Below, one piece after another: positions 1-9,985 of a DNA stretch of 64,000 nucleotides (the stretch's first letter is position 1; the number at the start of each line of letters is the position of its first letter). Under the pieces are notes generated by a model. The model had not been told where the DNA came from. It made no database searches and saw only the letters and a list, made by a program, of their open reading frames with translations. The stretch spans positions 34,357,609-34,421,608 of the forward strand of contig CM075760.1 in the NCBI GenBank assembly GCA_037974335.1, read 5' to 3'. The translations under genes and the position numbers were made by a program. The DNA is from Prionace glauca (taxonomy: Eukaryota > Chordata > Chondrichthyes > Carcharhiniformes > Carcharhinidae).

Positions 1-541
1 GTCAGCTGTAGCTTCCAGATGGTTAAAGTAGTTAATTTAGCCGAGGTCTGGAGACCAGAAAAGAAACGGGATTCAAAACCTTCCCCTCTGTCTGCTTGTT
101 CTGTATTCCAGGATTTTTTCCATATAATGAACTGCAAGTCTTTCTGTGGCTGCTGTCTGTACCAATATAAGACATAGTCGCTTGCTGTAGTGCTGTAGGT
201 ACATCGGATAGTCACCGTTTCACCTTCTCTCCCCTCTGAAGACTGCGGCTGAGAAACAGAGTCTCCATCACTCGGATCTGTGACATGTGTTCAAAAAGAA
301 GAAAAAAAATCTAAGTGTTGGACGTGCTGCTGAAATAATATTAACACTTTATATTCACCGAGACATAGCTGGAGTTATGAAATAAAAACAAATGATGGTG
401 GAAATACACAGCAGGGTCAAGAACCACCACTGGGGAGAAGCAGAGCTAAAGGTTCAGATCGTGATAACATTTAACCAGATTGGAGTCATCCTTACTGATA
501 AGAAACAGCCCGAACACAATGCAGACAGTGAGGAACTCCAT
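1..541 (-). CDS. T-cell receptor alpha/delta-like V gene, cut by the window start
   Basis: Encodes the variable domain of an antigen receptor chain at the T-cell surface. Two exons are seen on the minus strand. The leader exon 541-496 encodes a signal peptide, MEFLTVCIVFGLFLI, ending at a GTAAGG donor. The V exon starts at 277 after a CACAG acceptor, and the joined frame reads on without a break. It shows the first Ig cysteine in VTIRCTYS, then the YWYRQQP core of framework 2, LQFIIW, and the framework 3 stretch SAKLTTLTIWKLQL. The second cysteine and the RSS lie outside the window. The WYRQ-type framework favours TRAV/TRDV over an Ig heavy chain V, but the locus cannot be proven here. The part that is visible looks intact. 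Confidence 0.85.
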
Positions 542-807
542 GGCGGCTGCAGAGCCCGGGGCAGTGACTAACCTTTAAAACTCCGAGCACTGCCGGAACA
601 GAATCTGTTTTTAACGTCACTTTCTGATCTCAAACTTCCCTCCAATCAACAATTTACAATCTACCCGTCATAGATTGAGATAAGGTTTCAATGAGTTTCA
701 GTGATCAGCTGAAGCTCTTTGACCTTCACTATTATATATCTGAGACTCAGTGACTGAGTGGGTACAGTGTGTGGTGAGAGGGAAGAATCAGCTTCACTGA
801 CAGGGCC

Positions 808-884
808 ATAAGAGATAGCAGCATAATTAAGCCATTCGGCCCATTCGTGTCCATTCCACCATTCAATCATGGCCGATATGTTTA
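808..884 (-). mobile_element. CR1-like LINE 3'-tail fragment
   Basis: Reads on the minus strand like the 3' end shared by local LINEs: a GGCCATGATTGAATGGTGG-type stretch followed by GGGCCGAATGGC. Only the tail remains. It abuts a SINE tail and a plus-strand LINE, so this is a small repeat mosaic. Confidence 0.5.
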
Positions 885-889
885 AAATC

Positions 890-952
890 CCGCAGAATCA
901 GAGAATCCCTACAGTGCACAAGGAGGCCATTCGGCTCATCGAGCCTGAACCG
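890..952 (-). mobile_element. V-SINE 3'-tail fragment
   Basis: Matches, in reverse, the 3' tail found on full V-SINEs in this window: GGCCTCCTTCTGCACTGTAG followed by GGATTC. The head and the V-domain are absent. It lies directly before the LINE at 975. Confidence 0.6.
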
Positions 953-974
953 GCCCAAACCTGAACCGGACACT

Positions 975-2637
975 CCAAGGTCTTAATGACATTACTGTTA
1001 CTAGAGAGGTGGTGCTCGACAGACTGGAGGGGCTGATTGTGGACAAGTCCCCAGGACCGGATGGAATGCATCCGAGGGTTCTGAAAGAAATGGCGGAGGT
1101 GATAGTGGATGCCTTGGTGGTTATTTTCCAGAGGTCGCTGGATTCCGGGGAAGTGCCGGAAGATTGGAAAACGGCTAATGTTACGCCGTTGTTTAAGAAG
1201 GGTGCCAGACAAAAGGCAGGGAATTATAGGCCGGTTAGTTTAACGTCTGTGGTAGGTAAAATGTTAGAATCCGTCATTAAGGAGGAAATCGCGAGGCATC
1301 TTGAGGGGAATTGCTTGATAGGGCGGACGCAACACGGTTTCATTAAAGGGAAGTCGTGTCTGACAAATTTACTGGAGTTCTATGAGGATGTGTCTAGGGC
1401 AGTGGATAGAGGAGAGCCGGTGGATGTGGTCTTTCTGGATTTTCAGAAGGCGTTTAACAAGGTACCTCACAAGAGGTTATTGCAGAAGGTCGGGGGACAT
1501 GGAGTTGGGGGTAGGGTGTTAGCGTGAATAGAGGATTGGTTGTCAAATAGGAGGCAGAGAGTGGGGGTCAATGGGTGCTATTCGGATTGGCGGTTGGTGA
1601 CTAGTGGGGTGCCCCAGGGGTCGGTGCTGGGGCCTCAGCTATTTACCATTTATATAGATGATCTGGAGGAGGGAACTGAGTGCAGGGTGTCGAAATTTGC
1701 TGATGACACCAAGATTGGGGGAAAGGCAAATTGTGCGGAGGGTGTGGAGAGTCTGCAGAAGGATCTAGATAGGCTGGGCGAATGGGCCAGGAAATGGCAA
1801 ATGGAATTTAATGTTGGCAATGTGAGGTGGTCCACTTTGGTAGGAAGAATAGTAGGAAGGACTATTACTTACGTGGCGAAAAACTGCAGCAGGCGACGGT
1901 GCAGAGGGATCTCGGGGTCCTGGTGCATGAGTCGCAAAAACCCAGCTTGCAGGTGCAGCAGGTGGTCAGGAAGGCGAATGGGCTGCTGGCCTTCATAGCG
2001 AGGGGGATTGAATATAAAAGTAGGGAGGTCTTGCTGCAGCTGTATAGGGCATTGGTGAGGCCGCAGCTGGAGTACTGTGTGCAGTTTTGGGCGCCGCACC
2101 TGCGCAAGGATATTTTGGCCCTGGAGGGAGTGCAGAGGAGGTTTACTAGGCTGACACCAGAGTTGAGGGGATTGAGCTATGAGGAGAGGCTGAATAAACT
2201 AGGCTTGTACTCGTTAGAGTTTAGAAGAATGAGGGGAGATCTCATTGAGACGTATAAGATGATGAATGGGATGGATAGGATAGAAGTGGAGAGACTCTTC
2301 CCGCTCAAAAAAGTCAGTAGGACTAGGGGTCACAGCCTCAAGATAAAGGGGAGGCGGTTTAGAACGGAGTTGAGGAGGAACTTCTTCACTCAAAGGGTGG
2401 TGAATCTCTGGAATTCTCTGCCCGTTGAAGTGGTGGAGGCTGCCTCGCTAAATATTTTTAAGAAGCGGGTTGATGAGTTTTTGATAAGAGAAGGGATTAA
2501 GGATTATGGGGAGAGGGCGGGAAGGTGGAATTGAGCCACGACAGATCAGCCATGATCTTATTGAATGGCGGGGCAGGCTCGAAGGGCTAGATGGCCTACT
2601 CCTGCTCCTATTTCTTATGTTCTTATGTTCTTATGTT
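975..2637 (+). mobile_element. CR1-clade LINE, 5'-truncated, nearly complete reverse transcriptase
   Basis: A non-LTR retrotransposon. The reverse transcriptase starts near DKSPGPDGMHPRVLKEM and runs through [39 protein letters not shown] and the catalytic KFADDTK, then a CR1-type C-terminal region (RPQLEYCVQFWAP, LWNSLPVEVVEAA) that stops at 2532-2534. The frame is broken twice: a TGA replaces a Trp codon near 1525, and one base is lost near 1820 (NVGKCEVVHFG in the sister copy at 56.1-57.1 kb). The 3' end has TTCTTATG octamer repeats at about 2611-2635. It is very close to the copies at 46.5, 53.2 and 56.0 kb, so this subfamily was active recently. Confidence 0.92.
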
Positions 2638-2640
2638 GAT

Positions 2641-2806
2641 TGGGTTGATTAGCCACGGTAAGTTGCGCCGTAATGTCAGGGGGATTAGAAGGTAAAGGTA
2701 TGGGGTTACGGGGATAGCCCGGGACCTGGGTGGGATTGTTGTCGGTGCAGGCTCGATGGGCCAAATGGCCTCTTCCTGCACTGTAGGGATTGTAGTCTAC
2801 GATTCA
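2641..2806 (+). mobile_element. V-SINE 3' half
   Basis: Carries the last part of the V-domain and the LINE-derived tail: GGGGTTACGGGGATAG, GGTGCAGGCTCGATGGGCCA and CACTGTAGGGATT. The tRNA-like head is missing. It follows the LINE end at 2637 directly. Confidence 0.75.
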
Positions 2807-2884
2807 ATCCCACCCAAGCCTATTCCTGTAACGCCACATATTTACCAGGCCATCCCCCTGACTCTAGCGTCAATTTGCCATGGC

Positions 2885-3215
2885 AGGTGAAACTAGAATT
2901 AGGGGGCATAGCTCAAAGTAAAGGGAAGCAGACTTAGGACTGAGTTAAGAAGGAACTTCTTTACAGAAAGGTTTATGAATCTGTGGAATTCACTGCCCAG
3001 TGAAGCAGTTGAGGGTGCTTCACTGAATGTTTTTTTAAGGCAAAGATAGATAAATTTTGGACGGTAAAGGTATTAACGTTTGTGGTGAGTGGGCGAGTAA
3101 GTGGAGCTGAGTCCACGAAATGATCAGCCATGGTCTTACTCAATGGTGGAGAAGGCTCGAGGGGCCAAATGGCCTGGTCCTGCTCCTGCTCTTATGTTCG
3201 TATGTCCTCATGTGT
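2885..3215 (+). mobile_element. CR1-like LINE 3' end, older copy
   Basis: Resembles the C-terminal part and 3' UTR of the LINE at 975-2637 (AGGAACTTCTTTACAGA, then TGGAATTCACTGCCCA, then the GATCAGCCATGGTCTTA stretch) and ends in decayed octamers, CTTATGTTCGTATG. It is more diverged than that copy. From 3216 to 3580 I see no gene or recognisable repeat. Confidence 0.7.
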
Positions 3216-3580
3216 CTTATTTACCCTGAACACTCACAAATCTATCAACTGGCTTCAAAAACTAAACGATTGAACATCTACCATCGTTATGAAACAGAAG
3301 GCATTTAAGCGAATGTTGTTGATTTCACGGATTTTAATCTTTGAGATGGAAGACTGATGGGTGTTATTTAATGTTGTGATAACAGCTCCAGAGTATTTCA
3401 TTTAGAGAATCGTTCGTAAGCCACAGAAACAACTATTTTGCATAGAATGACACAAGTTTAGCACTGCAGAAATAGATCATTTTGGCTCGCTGCTCTTTAT
3501 AATATTTCTTTGTTTATATTAACAGTTCACTATCTGCGTCAGATATCTGACTCAGTGAGAGGAAGTGAGATGTCTTTGCT

Positions 3581-3619
3581 GGTTTTTGTACGGACTAACT
3601 GTGCCTCTGTAACAGTGTG
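3581..3619 (-). other. Recombination signal sequence with 23-bp spacer (23-RSS)
   Basis: Directly downstream of the V exon on the minus strand lie the heptamer CACACTG (3619-3613), a spacer of exactly 23 bases (3612-3590) and the nonamer ACAAAAACC (3589-3581). The nonamer matches the consensus exactly and the heptamer differs at one base. This is the layout expected for TCR V segments cut by RAG1/RAG2 and supports a gene able to recombine. Confidence 0.9.
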
Positions 3620-4057
3620 GGGATCAGCGCACAGTGATACATGGCAGAATCAGAGAAACGGACCCCGGTGATCGTCAAAGGAACGGCTTTCCTGTCTAGG
3701 TTCAAATCAGCAGAGGTCCGATATGGGAAATCTGGAGACTCTTCTCCATCCGCCGTGCCATGTATCTTCAGTAAATATTTCGGAGCCTCCCCGGGATGTT
3801 GGATGTACCATAAAAAATTTGGGAAACTGTATTTTGTTGTGTAATTGCATTTCAGTGCTACCGTCTGTCCTTCCTGAACCGCTAATTTAGGCGGCCCCTG
3901 GGAAACTGAATCTTGCCCACTGGTTCCTGTAACAAAACATAGAATGTTTGAGAAATTTACGAGTGAAAATAGCCCATAAAACACACACTGACGATTTGAG
4001 CTCAGACTCACCGGGCAGAATGGCCATTATTACCAGTAAAACACATAGGGAACTCAT
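3620..4057 (-). CDS. T-cell receptor alpha-like V gene, apparently functional
   Basis: Variable domain of a T-cell receptor chain. The leader exon 4057-4012 (MSSLCVLLVIMAILP) ends at GTGAGT. The V exon 3926-3620 follows a GTTACAG acceptor, and the joined codon keeps the frame: GTSGQDSVSQGPPKLAV. Landmarks are the first cysteine in VALKCNY, the tryptophan in LWYIQHPGEAPKYLL, PLTITGVRFSDSAMYHCA with the second cysteine, and a short end followed at once by the 23-RSS. WYIQHPGEAPKYLL is typical of TRAV-type framework 2. No stop or frameshift is seen. It has the same orientation as the V gene at 1-541 and the opposite one to the pseudogene at 6828. Confidence 0.92.
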
Positions 4058-4238
4058 GGTTCCTGTTTGAACAGTAAGCAGCGACACTGTTTAAAATATA
4101 TTGCTTCTTCTGGTTTATCTCAGAATGAGCTCAGCTCAGAGACGGCTTCAATTGTTGGGAAATTGGAGGCTTTTCTCAGCACTACGATTGGCTGGTCTCC
4201 TTTAGATGAAATTAGCTGCGGACTAATCACTGATCAGA

Positions 4239-4303
4239 GATGCCTCACAGCGCCACGTATCTGGGTTCGATTCCCAGCTCAGATCACTATCTGTGTGAAG
4301 TCT
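4239..4303 (+). mobile_element. V-SINE head fragment
   Basis: Contains GCCTCACAGCGCC and the tRNA B-box-like GGGTTCGATTCC followed by the start of the V-domain (CTGTGTGAAGTCTG). Only about 65 bases remain. I see nothing recognisable from 4304 to 4840. Confidence 0.6.
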
Positions 4304-4844
4304 GTCGCTCAGAATGATTAGATCTCAGCTGGGTGTTTTAATTTTATTTGCTCTCTTTGATCAGTAGGATCTGTCGCCAAGGCATCTATTCTCTGAAATA
4401 AATACAAAGCTCTGGCTACACTCTGAGCTCTTTATAGTGATGTCTTGTAGAAAGTGGTATGAGATAATTCGCTGCTCAGCCTATTTCTGCTACACGGCGA
4501 GTGACATTAGGCCTTTCTTTCTGATTCGATATTCCGCAGGTTTCTGAGACACAAAACGTTCCGAACAGTCTGGCCTGACAGCAATGAGAGCAGCAAACAG
4601 AAAGTATGGCCAGGGACACTACAGACACAAAGCAAGTAAAACCATGGCGTTGTCAGCAGCTGTCACAGATGGCAGAGCGGAAATAGCGACAGTAAAGCTG
4701 CAGCAACGTGTGAACATCCTGGAGCTGCTCAGCGCTCAAGTGAATGAGAAAAGCATAACGTTGCTTGTGCGTGAAGGGAGCCGATTCAACTGACACAATT
4801 AACCTCCCTGTGGGTAATTGAAAAAGCTGCCACTATTGTCCATC

Positions 4845-5250
4845 TACAAGGCACGGATCAGCAGTATAATGGAATACTCTCCACTTGCCTGAATGAGTAC
4901 AGCTGAAACAACGTTCAAGAAACTCGACACAAACCATGAAAAAGCAGCCTGCTTGATTACTTCCTCTCCCATAAAACAATTACTCCCACCATCACTTACG
5001 CACAGTGGCAGCCGTGTGCACCATTTACAAGATGCACTGCAGCGACTCACCAAAGTTCCTTATGCATCACAATCCAAACACAGAAACACTCCCATCCAGG
5101 CGGACAAAGCCAAGGCAGCGAGCAAATGGGAACACCACCACTTGGATGTTGCACACCAAATCACTCACCAGCCTGCCTTGGAAATATATGACTGTTCCTT
5201 CACCGTCCTGGGTTAAAAGCCTGGAACTCCCTCGTCAATGGCGCAGTAGG
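4845..5250 (+). mobile_element. Non-LTR retrotransposon C-terminal fragment (Rex1-like guess)
   Basis: Two frames together keep the end of a non-LTR reverse transcriptase: KLDTNHEKAACLI, then AVCTIYKMHC in the next frame, then KSLELP, a decayed form of the usual KSWNSLP. The pattern HRRTVAAVCTIYK is known to me from a family abundant in shark genomes. The matching reverse-transcriptase part occurs in reverse at 12492-13085. The clade name is a guess. At least one frameshift is present. Confidence 0.65.
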
Positions 5251-5255
5251 TGTAC

Positions 5256-5510
5256 ATAGAACATAGAAACATAGGAAAACTACAGCACAATACAGGCCCT
5301 TCAGCCCACAAAGTTTTGCCGAACATATCCCTACTTTAGAGATTACTCGGCTTACCTATAACCCTCTATCTTATTAAGTTCCATATACTTATCTAAAAGT
5401 CTCTTAAAAGACCCTATCGACTCCTCCTCCATCACCGTTGCCGGCAGCCCATTCCATGCGCCCACCACTCTCTGAGTGAAAAACATACCCCTGGCATCGA
5501 TCGGTTTCAA
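5256..5510 (-). mobile_element. CR1-like LINE 3' end
   Basis: Starts with ACATAGAACATAGAAACATA and CAGGCCCTTCAGCCCACAAA, the reverse of a CR1 3' UTR ending in TATGTTCTATG-type repeats, and continues into decayed C-terminal coding sequence. It is 5'-truncated. Confidence 0.65.
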
Positions 5511-5739
5511 TCACTCATGTTGAATTTTATTTATTTTTCTGTAGCTTTGTGGGAGTTTCTCAAGAATATTAATCTCATTGTCAAGTGCGTGACCTGTTAA
5601 CACTGAACGCTTCGTTCTGAACGGTAGATTTCGTCGGGTTGTGACTTTAAATAAGATAATATACGGATTGTACAACAGCGGATTTAGGTGCAGATCCCTT
5701 GAGAGAAACAAATGCAGCCACCCGAAACATCCAAGCTAA

Positions 5740-6070
5740 GGAATGAAGATAAACGAATAAAAAGGCAGCGAGTGAATCAAAGGCCGATACAATGATCGAA
5801 GGAGAGAGATGAGTAGAGAGGAACAGATGGAGAGGCGGAGAGATAAGCAAGAGAAAAGGGAATGACAGAAATGAGGCAGTGACAGGGAGATAAATAGCGG
5901 GGGCAGACATTGAGATAAGTGAGGGAGAGACGGGAAGGAAATAGATGATGGTACGGTGAAGGGAACAGTTGCAGATATGTAGAGATAATACAGAGGGAGA
6001 CACAAAGAGAGACAAACGAACAGATGCCAAGAGAAACAGAGATAGACAGTGACAGAAACAATCGTGTCCA
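5740..6070. repeat. Purine-rich low-complexity stretch
   Basis: The plus strand is dominated by GAGA/AGAGA-type sequence with few pyrimidines. This opens three overlapping long frames on the minus strand rich in Leu, Ser and Phe, which I take as composition artefacts. No gene is supported from 5511 to 6480. Confidence 0.6.
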
Positions 6071-6487
6071 ACTTGAAAATCAATGGCCTAAATCCAATCA
6101 GAATTCCAGAAAGGGAAAGAAAAATAACTTAATTTAGAGCGTGATGCCAGCAGGGAGATTTCCGAGAACCCCCAAAACACCCTCAGAATGAAACCAGTAT
6201 CACTATTACATTATGATTCTTCTCCTGCCCCTGCAGTAAACACGCACATGCAGTGAGGCAGCCCCATCTGGCGGCGATCCGAGGTAATTTATTATTTTCT
6301 GGAAAACCACCCAATTCTCAGAATACGGAAGGACGTTAGTTTTAAGCCAATGTTTATTTATTAGTGTCACAAGTCTGGACTAATAAGTTCTGAGTTTCAC
6401 TTTCTCCCTGTTCCTCTCTGGTTGTCCGGCACGTTCAACTGGATTAATTTACATTGTATTAATAAAAGTATGGCAAAATATAATTTG

Positions 6488-6733
6488 ACATAGCGGCAGA
6501 GTGGTTGGCACTGCTGCCTCACAGCGCTGGGGATCCGGGTTCAGTCACTGTCGCTGTGGAGTCTGCGTGGGTTTCCTCCGGGTGCTCAGGTTTCCTCCCG
6601 TAGTCAGAAAGATGCGCTGGCTTGGGACATTGGTCATGCTAAATTTCCCTTAAATGTATCCGAACAGGCGCCGGAGTGAGGCGACTGAGGGATTTTCACA
6701 GTAACTTCATTGCAATGTTGATGTGACTGAAAA
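6488..6733 (+). mobile_element. V-SINE with the TTTCACAGTAACTTCATTGC tail (subtype B)
   Basis: tRNA-like head (GTGGTTGGCACTGCTGCC), V-domain (GGGTTTCCTCCGGGTGCT) and the alternative tail GGATTTTCACAGTAACTTCA. The same tail occurs at 16003, 20600, 51508 and 62068, so two tail types were mobilised by different LINE partners in this genome. Confidence 0.8.
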
Positions 6734-6827
6734 TTTCCAGCATTAAGCCAATGTTTGAACGATCAGTGTCCGTTCCATGGGTTCTCTTCGCTCCAAGATA
6801 TTTAATGCCTTTTCTGTTTTGTTACAG

Positions 6828-7120
6828 GGATAAACAGTGTTTCAAGATCGAACTGAACTAATCATTCTGGAAGGACAGAGCATATTGTTGGACTGTAATT
6901 ATTCGACAACTGCTTCTCAAACTATGTACTTGTACATCCACTATCCCGGACAAGCTCTGAGATATTTGATGAAGATGTATAGCTCGGGCAATACCGATAA
7001 GTCTCCAGATTTATTGGATAGTTTCATGGCTGCTTTACACAAAGGAAACACCACTCCTTTTCCTTTAAATCACCGGGGCTCTTTAGCCTGACAGCACCCT
7101 GTATTTTTGGGGCAGAAATT
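6828..7120 (+). pseudogene. T-cell receptor V pseudogene
   Basis: A V exon begins after the acceptor TTTTGTTACAG (ending 6827). It encodes ELIILEGQSILLDCNYSTTA with the first Ig cysteine, then YLYIHYPGQALRYLMKMYS and LDSFMAALHKGNTT, all typical of TRAV-like segments. An early reading-frame shift puts a stop before this stretch. Near 7065 another shift and a stop interrupt framework 3 (ITGAL, stop, PDSTLYF), and the second cysteine is replaced by Trp. No RSS follows and no leader exon is obvious upstream. Its orientation is opposite to the two V genes on the left. Confidence 0.85.
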
Positions 7121-7582
7121 GAGCGAAAGCCGCATAAAAGCGCCAGACTGGGAGTTCCGGTTAGAGATCAGCAGAGGGCGCGCTCGCACCGATAAACAGA
7201 AACAATTATTTGGTCTCCACAGGGAGAGTCACAGAATCATAAATGAAATATCAAAACAAAACTGAACACTCAACATGAACAGCTGTGCCACAGTTGAATT
7301 TTTAACTATGCTAAAAATAGAGTTATGGTTCGTTCACTCACGCACAGTCCTTTGATGATATTCCCTTGCCTGTGTGAATTACTGTATAACACTTTCCCTA
7401 TCTTGACTCCCCGTTCCGAGGTAGGTTTCCTCAAACACTCCGTTTGGTTATCTCTATACCGGAGGGAGCGATAAGGACACATTAGTAAGTTAGACAGTCT
7501 TTATGCGAGCATGTGATAGTGAACGAGAAGCTGCGATGGAAACTGAATTTGAAGAGGGAAGTGGCTAAATAGGTAGCCAACC

Positions 7583-7692
7583 ATCTCATGAAGAGGCAGC
7601 GCTCCGAAAGTTTGTGATACCAAATAAAATTGTTGGAATTTAACCTGGTATTGTGAGGCCTCTTACTGCGCCGCCCCAGTTCAACGCCGGCA
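7583..7692 (+). mobile_element. Penelope-like terminal repeat fragment
   Basis: Contains GCAGCGCTCCGAAAG, a decayed CCAAATAAAACTGTTGG stretch, a CCTGGTATTGTGAGGCC stretch and CCGGCATCTCCACATC. The same end sequence recurs at 17.83, 18.1, 29.3, 33.3, 38.2 and 41.9 kb. The assignment to a Penelope-like family is an inference explained in the findings. From 7693 to 8185 I see nothing I can name. Confidence 0.55.
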
Positions 7693-8185
7693 TCTCCACA
7701 TCATCGATAAATATTTGGCCAGTAAATGGAAATTTTAAAAAGGAGTAATATTGGAAGCAGATAGATGATGAGGAATAAGTGGATAAATGTTTAAGAGAAA
7801 CAGGAAATAAGTAATCGGCCGAACCTCCTCACCGTGTGCTGTAAAACACTATGATTCTAAGATAATGAAGAGTTCTGTTCAGTTAGAAAGACAAAAGGGA
7901 ACAGAACTGATGAAAGAATTTACTCTGTTACATACAGGAAACAAAGAGATTCGGGAGCAGTGATGGTTCAAGTGGTCTTTGGTTTGACAAAGCCAATTGC
8001 TCAGTGGCACCGTGAATAACGTCAGATAACAACATCGTTAATAGTCCATTCGGTGACACTGCCCTTCGGCCTCACATTCAGCTCTCGCCTCTCCTTCCCC
8101 TGCTCACAATTCAGAGTCCCGACCTCGGCTGCAAGTCCAGCCTAGAAATCAGACCCGGATTGATCCTTTTTGCACCTCCATCATC

Positions 8186-8735
8186 ATGAAGACAAACACC
8201 CGCAAAGACCTGTTTGCAGTTGGAGTTCAGATACTGCTGACATTGTGTGAGTTTATTAACTCAGACGCATTATTTTAACAGTCTCTTAATACCGTGTGGT
8301 TTGTGAATGATTTTGTTTTGGTTACAGCCGTTCAGTGTGAGGTCAGAGCATCCGGCATTGTGAGGTCAGAGCATCCGGCATTGTGAGGTCAGAGCATCCG
8401 GCATTGTGAGGTCAGAGCATCCGGCATTGTGAGGTCAGAGCATCCAGCATTGTGAGGTCAGAGCATCCAGCATTGTGAGGTCAGAGCATCCGGCATTGTG
8501 AGGTCAGAGCATCCAGCATTGTGAGGTCAGAGCATCCAGCATTGTGAGGTCAGAGCATCCGGCATTGTGAGGTCAGAGCATCCGGCATTGTGAGGTCAGA
8601 GCATCCAGCATTGTGAGGTCAGAGCATCCGGCATTGTGAGGTCAGAGCATCCGGCATTGTGAGGTCAGAACGCAGACGTGGGCGACGTTACCCTGCAGTC
8701 CCTGTGACGTCACCATGCATTCTGAGTGACATCAG
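8186..8735 (+). pseudogene. Ig-superfamily-like leader exon joined to a destroyed V-type exon
   Basis: An ATG at 8186 opens a 20-residue signal-peptide-like exon (MKTNTRKDLFAVGVQILLTL) ending at the donor GTGAGT (8247). After an 80-base intron with acceptor GGTTACAG (ending 8327), the next exon begins SVQCEVR, a classic leader-to-V junction of antigen-receptor-type genes. The exon runs straight into a 23-bp minisatellite and meets a stop, because 23 is not a multiple of 3. Past the array the sequence reads GDVTLQS, reminiscent of a V-set B strand, then stops. It may be a lost V gene or another secreted IgSF protein; the family cannot be fixed. Confidence 0.45.
8336..8669 (+). repeat. 23-bp minisatellite, about 14.5 copies
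   Basis: The unit GTGAGGTCAGAGCATCCGGC plus ATT is repeated about 14 times head to tail, with one common variant (CCAGC for CCGGC). The first unit overlaps the CEVR codons of the exon at 8328. The high uniformity indicates recent expansion by slippage or unequal exchange. Confidence 0.97.
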
Positions 8736-8900
8736 TGGGTCTGCCTGAGGATCAGAAACATCTCTCCCGCTGATCTGACTTTATGGAATTAACAGCTCAT
8801 CAGAAACAGTGAGACCCCTGGTTTTATCTGCAGATTGATCTGATGATGAACATGCCGGTCCAATCGGATGCTGTGCTTTGTATTGTCGGCTGCTAGTGAA
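8690..8900 (+). repeat. Diverged duplicate of 10430-10680 (first copy)
   Basis: Shares with 10430-10680, in the same order, GAGTGACATCAGTGGGTCTG, GATCAGAAACATCTCTCC, GGAATTAAC and TTTTAATCTGCAG-like stretches. It is non-coding as it stands. It shows that the region around the IgSF-like leader was duplicated about 1.75 kb downstream. Confidence 0.7.
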
Positions 8901-8934
8901 AACATTGGGGGAATCTGAACATGGTGAGGATTAC

Positions 8935-9135
8935 GAACTCTACCCTCAGCATACTGAGGTTTTTGTTCAGCTCTCTCCGTGTTCTGTATGAATGTGTGAC
9001 TGAAACCCTCACCATGTTTAACTTTCTGTCCAGCCTTCTCCGAATTCTGCGTCACTGGGTGTCTGTAGTCCTCAGCACGTTCAAGTTTCTGTACAACTCT
9101 CTCCACAGCCTGTGTCACTGTGGTGCGCGCCGACT
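8935..9135. repeat. Three imperfect 63-66-bp repeats, open on both strands
   Basis: Three units share a CAGC/TTTCTGT..AGC.CTCTCC...TTCTG pattern at about 64-base spacing. The plus frame from 8921 (75 codons) gives hydrophobic repeats such as LSILRFLFSSLRVLYECV. The minus frame from 9151 (120 codons) gives charged repeats such as VTQNSEKAGQKVKHGEGF. No known family is recognised and no splice or promoter evidence supports expression. From 9152 to 9726 I see no other feature. Confidence 0.5.
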
Positions 9136-9726
9136 CAGTGCAGAGTAACACACAATGGAATTGCTCATTTCCTGTTTGAACATCTTTAACCGGCTGATTT
9201 TCTCAACAGAATCAATAAAAGAAGAAACTCTAACTCCGGCAGCATTTTCTTTATCATCACCTCCTGTAGTGTGTGAAGGAAGTAGGTATTATGAAGCCTA
9301 TCCTGGGGAGTGATGGTACCCAGTGTACTGTGTGCTGACAGAATCCTGAATATTCACAGCTTAGTGTAACTGTGTCACCTTGTTCCTTGCACAGATTCTT
9401 GGACACCAGAGAGCACTATGCAGTATCTGCAAGAAAATTATATTCAAAATTGACGTTTTGACCTTCATTCGGGACAAATTTGAATCACAGAAATAGAACA
9501 GTTTCTCGACATTCCATGAAGCTTCAAATTTTATGCATTTTGATTTCTGTTCTATTTGTCCTATTGTTCTTGGTGAAATACAAATCCCAAAGTGTGAATG
9601 TTCCATTCTCCTTAACCCTGAGACATGTTTGTTTCAATAATGTTTGACCATGTGTGGAATAGTTATGCGTTAATCTGAACCGGAGCTCATGCTCACAGTT
9701 TTGAAAGATTTTCAGCAATGATTCAT

Positions 9727-9985
9727 AGAATCCTTGTAATGCAGAAGAGGCCATTCAGCCCATCGAGTCTTTGTTGACTCTCTTATAGAGTATCTTACTC
9801 AGGCCCTCTCTTTCGAGTCTGTGTTAACTCTCTTATAGAGTATCTTACTCAGGCCCTCTCTTTCACCCTATCCCCACAATCCCATACATTTCCCATGGCA
9901 AACTCATCAAACCTATATATCTTGGGATACTAAGGGGAAACTTTGCAAGGTCAATCCACCTAACCTACACATCCTTCGAGTCTAT
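9727..9985 (-). mobile_element. V-SINE 3' half with an internal duplication
   Basis: Reverse V-SINE tail and part of the V-domain (GAATCCTTGTAATGCAGAAG, then CCATCGAGTCT, then GGTCAATCCACCTAACCTAC). A block of about 50 bases, TCTTATAGAGTATCTTACTC and its flanks, occurs twice in tandem at about 9765-9863. Confidence 0.75.

Noticed and set aside
5647-6083. Three overlapping minus-strand frames of 94-127 codons
   Set aside because: All are Leu/Ser/Phe-rich readings of one purine-rich strand, typical of low complexity. No splice or start context supports a gene.
8336-8669. Possible CRISPR-like array
   Set aside because: The 23-bp units follow each other without spacers, so it is a minisatellite. 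The 84-base periodicity of finger exons is likewise coding, not CRISPR.
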